A program made the position numbers and the translations under genes. DNA of 13,638 bases from Planctomycetaceae bacterium. GTDB taxonomy: Bacteria; Planctomycetota; Planctomycetia; Pirellulales; Pirellulaceae. The notes under the pieces are model-generated. The model did not search any database. It was not told where the DNA came from and was given only the letters and a program-made list of their open reading frames with translations. Of the stretch, positions 1-6,614 are shown piece after piece. The stretch covers positions 1-13,638 of the forward strand of contig NYXM01000023.1 of assembly GCA_002685655.1 (NCBI GenBank), written 5' to 3'. How positions within the stretch are numbered: the first letter of the stretch is position 1; every line of letters starts with the position of its first letter.

Positions 1-2767
1 CACGCAGGTATTCACCAAGCAGGTCATTCAAGTCGTCCAGTCCCGTTTGACCATCACCATTGAGATCTTTGGCCAAGTCCGCTGGACCCGTGAGCGTATC
101 GGGTTTCGGCCGCCAATTGACGCTGGATTCACCCAGGAAGGCCACGATGTCGGCAGCTGGGTCGATCGTATTACCGTCGCTGTCCTGGTAGGAATCCAGA
201 AACAGGTTGGGCATCACGCTGCGGGAATGATAACGGTTCGGTTCTTTGACCCAACTGTACAGCCATTTGCGTCCCGTTTCGTGCTTCAGTTTGTCGCCCA
301 TACCCGATAGGTCAGGTCCTTGAACAATCTCATCCTGCGGGCGGAATGCGTCCGCGTCTTTGAACTGATCATGCGTATGACAAGCCAGACAACCTCGCGT
401 TTGAAACGCCGTTCGGCCGCGGTCGGCCGTCGCTGGCACCGCGCCCGCGACGGGATCGGCGTAGGCAAAATCTTGCGACCGTTCGAGCAGATACGTTGTA
501 ATCCCAAGAACCTCGATCGGTTCATAGCGAGCGGCCATCGCTTCGCCCGATGTACCCTGAATGTGATTCCAAAGTCCAAAGAACTGCGGCATCCGTGTGC
601 TTGGGCGGAAATAGTCTGGTTCGCGAATCCAGTCAAACAGAAACGGTGCGTCAACCTTGTGCTTTATGTAACGCAGCGCGGGCCCAGACTTTCGCAGCCG
701 GCCGGGGCTTTCGGCTTTCTTGAGAAGCGGCGTCAGATGAGCGTGCGTGTCTTTCGAGAACTTGGGGTCCGTCGAGTTCTTGTCGGCATTCAACAGTTCG
801 TAAAGCCGTTCTTGAACGGCTTCTCTCTCTGGGTGCTGCGCGAGCTGCTCGGCCCAGTCCTTGGCAACGTCGTCCAGCGAATCGTAGGCAGGGTCTGTCT
901 TGAGCTGTAGCGCCGCGGCAAACACATTGGGTTCGATCCGCATGTCAGGGCCGATGCGGTCACCGCTTTCGAAACCATTGATCTCGTGGCAACCGTAGCA
1001 GCCATATTCTCGTAGCAGATGGTAGCCCTTCATCAACTTCGGTGCGGGTGCTTCCGGGAAGCGTTGGCTGGGTTGCAGCTCGGTCACATCGTGATGGCAT
1101 TTCAGGCAAGTGCTTTCAATGAACCGTTTCGGCGACATGGGGTAAATCCAGTGGTGGTTGTCGAACCAACCGTGATCCCGTGCCCAGTCCTGTCGGTGGC
1201 GTTCTGTGTTGGGGGTGTGTGAAGCCCATTTGAAGTCGGTCGCACTCCCCTGCCCGTCGTGGCAGATGGTGCAAGCAAAATCAGCGACCTTGTGGGGACT
1301 GAGCGAGCTGACGTACAGATCCAAACGCGGGTGCGACGTGTACGGGTGAGGTAAACCGCGGCGTACGGTGATTGTGGCAGGCTGACCGACTTCCGCCGCG
1401 TCGAGCAGTCGAAAGAGCGCCTTGCCCGCGTCGAGGACGGGATCACCATCGAACAGATGGATCACGTCGCCCACCTTGATGCCGGGCGCACCACTGCCCG
1501 CGTCCAACGTTCCGGCCAACAGTTGACGCCGAATCGCTTCTCCCGTCTCGACGGCGTGGCGACCTTCGTCCATTGCAACACTGGCCCGAGCGGCCAACGA
1601 TTCAGGGGCCACGTACTGGACGGTGACATCCGCATCGGTCACCAATCCTTCGGCGGCAAACCGCAATCCATAGATCGCTTGAAGCCGCGTTTCCGGGCTG
1701 GTGTCGCCGGCTAACTTCTCTTCAAGTTCTGTTAACGTCTCCGCATCCGGTGGCGAAATCACGAGTTCGACGAGCGACTCGCTCTCATAGGCCGCCTTGT
1801 CTGCTTGACCGGGCAGCGCCTTCTCCATCAGTTGATGGCACGTGGTGCAACGATCGAAACGCCGCACATAGCTGAAGTTATAGTTGATTGTGAGACCGTC
1901 ACTCCAGCGGTTTTCAATCTTGCGAGGCGAATTGAAGGCATCCAAAATCGGCAGTTCTAGCCACTTCTTGCCGGGCAACGGGAGCGGTCCATACCACGTA
2001 AAATATGTCGATCGGCGTTCGCGGTTTGCTGTCTTCAAGGACTCGAGGGCCGATTGGCTGTCGCTCAATTTGGTTCTTGCGTCGTCTTCTACAAGCGTGA
2101 TGTCGCTGACCAAGTCTCGCAACTTCTCACGATGTGTTTTTGCAGCGTCGTAGGCCACGGTCTTATCATCAAAATCCTGTTTGACTTCGTCGACCTGCAC
2201 CTGTTTTCGCTGTTGGGCTTCGGCAGACCTACCGTCGCGGACCATCAGACCCAGGTCGGCTACGATCTTGTCGCGATTGGCCGCGGCAAATTTGCGTTTT
2301 CCCAGCAAGGTGTCCTCACGAAAACGCGCTCGCTTCAAAATCGCGCGAAGTTCATCCACGACTTTCGTTCGAACGCTCGCCGCCTCGGGCGTACCAGCCA
2401 GCGACTCAAGTTGCGAAACACGGTCATCCAGACTGCTAAAGCTGTAGCTCTTGGTTGCCTCGTTGGCGAGCACCTCGGTCTGGAACGCTTCAATCAAACT
2501 CTTGCCAACGGGCTGCTGGAGTGTGGCGGCGAGTTCCGCTTCCAACTTCGCATTCAGCGCTAATTGATCTTCGGTCTTGTATTGCAATTCGCGCCAGCGG
2601 GTCATTTTGATTTCGACGTTGCTGGCAGTTCGCTGATAAGGCTTCCACGACCGATTGTGATCGACCATGAACATCCAAATCGTTGAAATCAACATCAGCA
2701 GACCAGACACTGCGAACAGACGATGCAGCAGCTTTTGATCGTAAAATGTTCGTTCGGTTGCAGGCAT
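1..2767 (-). CDS. Membrane-anchored multiheme (at least five) cytochrome c with PDZ-like region, C-terminus cut by window edge
   Basis: The reading frame is open from the ATG at 2767 to base 2 (922 codons, no stop), so the protein continues past the left edge. Residues about 16-36 form one hydrophobic anchor. Residues about 43-250 are charged, Gln/Glu/Ala-rich and probably a coiled-coil stalk. Five CxxCH heme sites follow: Cys307-His311, Cys499-His503, Cys554-His558, Cys590-His594 and Cys793-His797. Between hemes 1 and 2, residues about 380-472 look like a PDZ fold (GIKVGDVI, then ITVRRG). TRMPQF (Met726) and SVMPNL (Met852) are likely Met ligands of hemes 4 and 5. Residues 901-912 match an EF-hand/dockerin loop. 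It is the last visible gene of the Rieske/cytochrome b cluster, 28 bases after the previous stop, so it probably takes electrons from the Rieske centre on the outer face of the membrane. No strong Shine-Dalgarno site is seen. Function is inferred from hemes and context. Confidence 0.9.
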   Translation of the reverse strand, partial: MPATERTFYDQKLLHRLFAVSGLLMLISTIWMFMVDHNRSWKPYQRTASNVEIKMTRWRELQYKTEDQLALNAKLEAELAATLQQPVGKSLIEAFQTEVLANEATKSYSFSSLDDRVSQLESLAGTPEAASVRTKVVDELRAILKRARFREDTLLGKRKFAAANRDKIVADLGLMVRDGRSAEAQQRKQVQVDEVKQDFDDKTVAYDAAKTHREKLRDLVSDITLVEDDARTKLSDSQSALESLKTANRERRSTYFTWYGPLPLPGKKWLELPILDAFNSPRKIENRWSDGLTINYNFSYVRRFDRCTTCHQLMEKALPGQADKAAYESESLVELVISPPDAETLTELEEKLAGDTSPETRLQAIYGLRFAAEGLVTDADVTVQYVAPESLAARASVAMDEGRHAVETGEAIRRQLLAGTLDAGSGAPGIKVGDVIHLFDGDPVLDAGKALFRLLDAAEVGQPATITVRRGLPHPYTSHPRLDLYVSSLSPHKVADFACTICHDGQGSATDFKWASHTPNTERHRQDWARDHGWFDNHHWIYPMSPKRFIESTCLKCHHDVTELQPSQRFPEAPAPKLMKGYHLLREYGCYGCHEINGFESGDRIGPDMRIEPNVFAAALQLKTDPAYDSLDDVAKDWAEQLAQHPEREAVQERLYELLNADKNSTDPKFSKDTHAHLTPLLKKAESPGRLRKSGPALRYIKHKVDAPFLFDWIREPDYFRPSTRMPQFFGLWNHIQGTSGEAMAARYEPIEVLGITTYLLERSQDFAYADPVAGAVPATADRGRTAFQTRGCLACHTHDQFKDADAFRPQDEIVQGPDLSGMGDKLKHETGRKWLYSWVKEPNRYHSRSVMPNLFLDSYQDSDGNTIDPAADIVAFLGESSVNWRPKPDTLTGPADLAKDLNGDGQTGLDDLNDLLGEYLR

Positions 2768-2795
2768 GGTTCCGTTTCCGCGGTGAGGCAGTCGC

Positions 2796-4163
2796 CTAAA
2801 AGTTCAAAAAATACTCGGGAATCGAAATGAAATACTTCAAGTTTAAAGGAGACCAACGTGCCAGCATCTTGATTGGCAACAGTGCCATCACCAAGATCAA
2901 GTTAGATAGCACCATGAATCGCAAGAAGCCCATTTTGACGAACAACTGGCGGAAGAATTTGCTGTATAAGACCATTGCCGGTGGGAGGAAGGCAAAATAG
3001 CCAACCAGGCAAATAATCCCCGGTGATTCGCGGACAACGATCCAAACGATATTCGAGAATATGCCGGCACCCTCCGGAGCTTTGGGCCGTTCCATGCCAA
3101 GCGCCTGGATCCAAAAATACTCCGAAAGATCGACGTTGTTCAGCGCTTCAACTTTATGCACGTCCCACGTCTCGTAGAACCCGAAGAAGTTCCAATTTGG
3201 TCCGCGGAGAAACGTCCCCATCACGATCAGGGTCACCCATAAAACCAGGAACCCGAATTGGAACGTGCAATAGGCGAATTTGCGTTGGTTAATCGTGTAA
3301 TAGCCGTTCCCATCTTTGTTAAAGTCGATGTAGGGAATTGCCATCAGGCCGAACACGATCATGCTGGGCAAGACCACACCTGCCATCCAGGGGTCAAAGT
3401 AAACCAACATTTCTTGTAGGCCAAGGAAGTACCAGGGCGCTTTCGACGGGTTGGGAGTCTTAACCGTGCTGGCGGGTTCTTCCAACGGCGCTTGCAACGC
3501 GACCGCCCAGACGATGAGCACGGCTGTCAAGACAACCATGCAGATCAGTTCGATGTAGACTAAATCGGGCCAGACGAGCACTTTTTCATCGTCAAGCGAC
3601 TCTAACAATGGTTCGCCATTGGCGAGCCGCCGGTCATTCTGCACGGCCCGATAGGTGGCGAGCCAAGTAAAGAAACCGAGCAAGTAAACCATGGCCACGA
3701 TCGGTACGTTATCGGGCTTGGTCACAATCTGAGCAAAGTCGAAATCTGTCAGCGAAAGACCCATGAAAAGCAGGGACAGATTCAAGCCGGTCCAGGCGAC
3801 CATCGGTTTGACAAAGAAATTGCGCGCGAGAAACAGCAGGGCCAAGATCAAAAGCGTTCCCACGGTATAGACCATCGGCCCCATGATCTGATCGATCATG
3901 GTCCGGATGCCGCCTGGCACTGCCAGCACGGAAACGCCACCGCCTAACGCCAACGCACCCATGGTGGTGAACACCAACGCCACAACCAACCAGATGTGCG
4001 CCGTCGTGAGCGCGAGGCCCGATGCCTTGAAGAAAGTGCGAGCTCGCCCGGTTTGCCACAAGAACAGGGCAGCCGTCGCGTTCATTGCCGCGAGCGCCAA
4101 GTAGTAACATCCGATAAACCCGGAAACTCCTTGAAGGAACTCCGCGGTGTTGTGTCCATGCAT
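2796..4163 (-). CDS. Cytochrome b C-terminal domain subunit (subunit-IV-like) with extra transmembrane helices
   Basis: A 455-residue integral membrane protein. The cytochrome b C-terminal (PetD-like) part lies at about 195-320 and carries the quinol-site region PNPSKAPWYFLGLQE (residues 237-251). The usual PEWY reads APWY here. About five hydrophobic helices come before it (near 12-36, 50-72, 95-113, 122-138, 153-171) and two follow (near 370-396 and 415-434). Plant or cyanobacterial subunit IV has only about 160 residues and three helices, so this is a much enlarged version. It should pair with the b6-like subunit encoded just upstream to build the quinol-oxidising site. I chose the ATG at 4163. 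The frame stays open to a TTG at 4259, which would add 32 residues and leave an 18-base gap to the upstream gene. Neither start has a good ribosome site, and the extension looks non-membrane and low in conservation signs. Confidence 0.9.
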   Translation of the reverse strand: MHGHNTAEFLQGVSGFIGCYYLALAAMNATAALFLWQTGRARTFFKASGLALTTAHIWLVVALVFTTMGALALGGGVSVLAVPGGIRTMIDQIMGPMVYTVGTLLILALLFLARNFFVKPMVAWTGLNLSLLFMGLSLTDFDFAQIVTKPDNVPIVAMVYLLGFFTWLATYRAVQNDRRLANGEPLLESLDDEKVLVWPDLVYIELICMVVLTAVLIVWAVALQAPLEEPASTVKTPNPSKAPWYFLGLQEMLVYFDPWMAGVVLPSMIVFGLMAIPYIDFNKDGNGYYTINQRKFAYCTFQFGFLVLWVTLIVMGTFLRGPNWNFFGFYETWDVHKVEALNNVDLSEYFWIQALGMERPKAPEGAGIFSNIVWIVVRESPGIICLVGYFAFLPPAMVLYSKFFRQLFVKMGFLRFMVLSNLILVMALLPIKMLARWSPLNLKYFISIPEYFLNF

Positions 4164-4277
4164 GGCGTCGGTGCCGTTGGGTCTTGACTTCGAGCCAAAC
4201 GAAGCCGCGTTTAGGGTAGGTTGACGTAGACCATCTGTCCGGCCGATTTCGGCCGACAAGCAGGTCCCGATCGTTGG

Positions 4278-5054
4278 TTAAAGCGGACCGCTGATGCCGC
4301 CGTCCTTGCGGATACGCCAAAAGTGGATCGCGAGCAACAATGAAGCTCCCAGAGGAATTGCAATGCAGTGAAGTACGTAAAAGCGATTCAGGGTCTCTTC
4401 GCCGACGAAGCGGGCACCGAGCAAGCCGAAACGCGCATCCGAGGCGTTGGTGATCATGTCAATGCCGTCCAGTGTCAGCAGCGCCGCGCCTGGGCCCTCG
4501 TGGCCAAGAATCGGCGTCGCTCGTGCCATGTTCGAGCCGACTGTGATGGCCCAGATCGCCAGTTGATCCCATGGCAAAAGATAACCTGTGAACGACAATA
4601 GCAACGTCAACAACAGCAGTATCACCCCGATTACCCAATTGAATTCACGAGGTGGTTTATAGCTTCCAGTCAAAAAGACGCGGTACATGTGCAGCCAGAC
4701 CGTGATCACCATGGCATGGGCTGCCCAACGATGCAGTTCGCGCAGAATCCCCAATGAGGTAACGTCGCGCAGCGCCGTGATGTCGGCATAGGCCCACTCC
4801 AACGTTGGACGATAATAGAACATCAACAGCACGCCGGTCACTGTTTCGACCAGAAACAGAAAGAACGTGATCCCACCCATGCACCAGGTGAAGCTCAATG
4901 CAATCCCCTGCTTCTTGATCGAAACGGGATGCAAGTGCAAGAAGAAGTTTGTCAGCATCACGACAACTCGGTTCCGTCGATCGACGGGAGCCGGATGCCG
5001 AAAAATACTCTTCCAGATCTGCGATTCGCGAATGATTTGGTCGATCGAAGGCAT
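4278..5054 (-). CDS. Cytochrome b6-type N-terminal subunit (diheme, probable heme ci)
   Basis: A 258-residue, four-helix cytochrome b N-terminal subunit that carries electrons across the membrane in a quinol:cytochrome c reductase. The b-heme ligands are His108 and His122 in helix B (14 apart) and His229 and His244 in helix D (15 apart). The 15-residue spacing in helix D is typical of b6 rather than mitochondrial-type cytochrome b. LLPWDQ (159-164) ends helix C, and the C-terminus [11 protein letters not shown] resembles that of plant b6. Cys58 in WCMGGIT aligns with the b6 cysteine (YCLGGIT) that holds heme cn/ci covalently. FYYRPT follows in helix A, as in b6. The loop before helix D (about 180-222) is longer than in b6. 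ATG at 5054, 113 bases after the Rieske stop, with only a weak purine-rich stretch ahead of it. Confidence 0.96.
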   Translation of the reverse strand: MPSIDQIIRESQIWKSIFRHPAPVDRRNRVVVMLTNFFLHLHPVSIKKQGIALSFTWCMGGITFFLFLVETVTGVLLMFYYRPTLEWAYADITALRDVTSLGILRELHRWAAHAMVITVWLHMYRVFLTGSYKPPREFNWVIGVILLLLTLLLSFTGYLLPWDQLAIWAITVGSNMARATPILGHEGPGAALLTLDGIDMITNASDARFGLLGARFVGEETLNRFYVLHCIAIPLGASLLLAIHFWRIRKDGGISGPL

Positions 5055-5150
5055 CTTACTTACTTCAAGATGAGGTTGGCCGCAAAGGTATTTATCAGTG
5101 AGTCAGAGGAGGCGGCTCGACGTAAAGCAAATGGAATTGCGCCTGCCAAC

Positions 5151-5168
5151 GCTCCCCTGTGTGGGAGC
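5151..5168 (-). other. Perfect hairpin at the Rieske stop codon
   Basis: GCTCCC and GGGAGC form a perfect 6-bp G+C-rich stem with a 6-base loop, touching the last base of the Rieske stop codon. No T-run follows on the minus strand, so it is a poor intrinsic terminator. Within a same-strand cluster it more likely protects or tunes the mRNA between the Rieske and cytochrome b cistrons. Confidence 0.4.
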
Positions 5169-6325
5169 TAAACCGTTACGTACGAGGCCGTGTTGGCCCA
5201 CTGTCCGATTTCTTCTTTGTATGTGCGACTCTTGTCCACTTCCAATTGGCCATCGTCGGCCAAACGGATCGCGTACCGTTCCAAAGGCCGAGGCGCTGGC
5301 CCTTCAAAGTTGACTCCATCTTTATAAAAACCGCTGCCATGACAGGGGCACTTGAATTTCTGTTCGCCTTCCAGCCAGTTCGGTGTGCAACCCAAATGAG
5401 TACACACCGACTGCAACGCAACAATCTGCGGAACACCGTCATATTCAGTTCGGACAATCCAGACGCCGAATTGCGCTTTGAACTTCGAGGCAACTTGGCC
5501 TGGGGCAAGGTCGTCCGGAAAACCCACTTTGAATTTTGTTGGCGGCTCGGTCAGAATATTGGGGAACATAAAGCGAGCCGTACCGAGCAACCACAGCAGG
5601 TTCGTCACAATCAACGTGCCAAAACCAAATCCAACTGCCGAACTCAAGTAGATGCCGACCGAAGCGATCGTCAATGCCAGGAAACCTCGTCGGTCCGCCT
5701 GAGCTCCCGCGCCAGCTGGCGTCTTCGCGTAGGCCGGCTTGGCAGGCATTGGTGGCGCTTCGAGTTTCTTCTTGCCAGCCGGTAGCGTCTTGCCTTGAGC
5801 AGCCGCTTCCGCTTTGGAAATCGGGCCAGGCTTCGTTGAAGAACGGACCGCAGCCAAAATACTTGCTGTGTCTTTCGGACCAGAGGCTTTGGCAGGGGAT
5901 CCTTTGGCAGCCTTTTTGGCCACGCCTGCCTTAGCTGCCGATTTGGCGACCACTTTAGCGGCTGGTTTGGCCGGAGCCGCCGCCGCAGACTTTTCTCCGC
6001 GTGCTGCCGCAAGCATCTCTTCCACGGACATTTGCCCTGGCTTCTTCTTTGAGCCTGCCGCCGCAGGTTTGGCGGGCGCTGCGGCACTTGTGTCGGACAC
6101 GCCCGTGGCTTCTGACTTCTCGCCACGGGCCGCAGCTAACATCTCCTCGACCGACATCTGGCCTGGTTTCTTACCAGATGCTGGCTTGTTGGCCGGAGCA
6201 GCCTTGGCGGGAGTTTCGGTCGAGTCCGCTGCTTCAGCGAGCGGATCCGCCCCCTTACTCGCGCCATCGCTGGCGCGGGCCGATGCAAGCATCTCCTCGA
6301 TCGACATCTTGTCTTTGTTTGCCAT
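5168..6325 (-). CDS. Rieske 2Fe-2S protein with long repetitive cytoplasmic tail
   Basis: A 385-residue Rieske subunit. The C-terminal domain (about 264-385) has cluster box 1 CTHLGC (Cys308, His310 as ligands) and box 2 CPCHGS (Cys326, His329). Cys313 and Cys328 can form the usual disulfide. GPAPRPL follows. One hydrophobic stretch lies at about 214-247 and is preceded by DRRGFL, a twin-arginine export signal, as expected for a Tat-exported, uncleaved Rieske anchor. The unusual part is residues 1-210: Ala/Lys/Pro-rich, probably disordered and left in the cytoplasm, with repeats of MSxEEMLAxAR. Typical Rieske subunits have about 180 residues. The start is the ATG at 6325 (MANKDKM). The frame is open 58 codons further to a GTG at 6499, but that stretch holds the promoter signals and resembles no protein I know. 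First gene of the complex, transferring electrons from quinol to the multiheme cytochrome. Confidence 0.95.
   Translation of the reverse strand: MANKDKMSIEEMLASARASDGASKGADPLAEAADSTETPAKAAPANKPASGKKPGQMSVEEMLAAARGEKSEATGVSDTSAAAPAKPAAAGSKKKPGQMSVEEMLAAARGEKSAAAAPAKPAAKVVAKSAAKAGVAKKAAKGSPAKASGPKDTASILAAVRSSTKPGPISKAEAAAQGKTLPAGKKKLEAPPMPAKPAYAKTPAGAGAQADRRGFLALTIASVGIYLSSAVGFGFGTLIVTNLLWLLGTARFMFPNILTEPPTKFKVGFPDDLAPGQVASKFKAQFGVWIVRTEYDGVPQIVALQSVCTHLGCTPNWLEGEQKFKCPCHGSGFYKDGVNFEGPAPRPLERYAIRLADDGQLEVDKSRTYKEEIGQWANTASYVTV
5837..6307 (-). repeat. Protein-level repeat MSxEEMLAxAR inside the Rieske tail
   Basis: Copy 1 is residues 7-21 (6263-6307). Copy 2 is residues 52-71 (6113-6172). Copy 3 is residues 94-113 (5987-6046). 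A worn fourth copy, SILAAVRSS, lies in residues 152-163 (5837-5872). Copies 2 and 3 are identical over 20 residues, yet 14 of the 20 codons differ, all silently. The linkers are Ala/Lys/Pro-rich. Confidence 0.9.
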
Positions 6326-6393
6326 GGCTGTCCAGCAACGTAACGTGCTGTATAGCAGCCAGTTACGGTAAGTGCGTGAGTCGTGCTTCGATT

Positions 6394-6409
6394 TGTGAAG
6401 ATTTTCACG
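6394..6409. promoter_or_regulatory. CRP/FNR-family-like palindrome
   Basis: TGTGA-N6-TCACG matches the CRP-type pattern TGTGA-N6-TCACA at nine of ten positions. Weaker symmetry extends across 6390-6413. On the minus strand its centre is about 60 bases upstream of a start site that would follow a weak TATACA -10 at 6349-6354, a spacing used by CRP-like activators. It would instead lie just downstream of the start from the TTGACA promoter. The match is by eye only. Confidence 0.35.
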
Positions 6410-6423
6410 AGTCGGACCACAAA

Positions 6424-6451
6424 GTTGTAGCCCAAGACTGATCGTTGTCAA
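6424..6451 (-). promoter_or_regulatory. Candidate sigma70-type promoter for the Rieske/cytochrome b cluster
   Basis: On the minus strand a perfect -35 TTGACA (6451-6446) is followed after 16 bases by TACAAC (6429-6424), a 4/6 match to the -10 box. Transcription would begin near 6417, giving a leader of about 92 bases before the Rieske ATG. Confidence 0.4.
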
Positions 6452-6614
6452 CCACCCAGAAACGTCCGAAAGTTCTAGATATACGGAGGTTATCGCCACG
6501 TCACCCTACCTATCTTCGGTGCGGCGAATTGACGCGGCCCGTGCAGCAAATCAGATCACCGAGAACGGAGACCGCTCAATAGGGTGGGGGTGAGAAAGGG
6601 TTACCGATGCCAGA

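Larger units (their letters stand above)
6326..6614. other. Intergenic region upstream of the respiratory cluster
   Basis: 289 bases between the sthA stop and the Rieske ATG. I see no convincing gene, RNA gene or intrinsic terminator for sthA (no stem followed by a T-run). It contains the candidate promoter and palindrome listed separately. The 58-codon upstream extension of the Rieske frame spans part of it but is judged non-coding. Confidence 0.6.

Noticed and set aside
320..910. 196-codon plus-strand frame and other plus-strand frames in 1-2767
   Set aside because: They lie opposite the multiheme cytochrome gene, whose five CxxCH sites and continuous frame make the minus strand the coding one.
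3291..3326. DFNKDGNGYYTI loop in the cytochrome b C-terminal subunit as a calcium site
   Set aside because: It has the D-x-N-x-D-G start of an EF-hand loop but lacks the acidic twelfth residue and lies in a short loop between helices, so chance is more likely.
5814..6371. 185-codon Ala-rich plus-strand frame opposite the Rieske tail
   Set aside because: Shadow of the Ala-rich repeats. The silent codon differences between repeat copies show selection on the minus-strand frame.
6326..6499. 58-codon upstream extension of the Rieske gene to a GTG
   Set aside because: It overlaps the best promoter and palindrome and has a composition unlike the Ala/Lys-rich tail. The MANKDKM start places the first repeat at the N-terminus.
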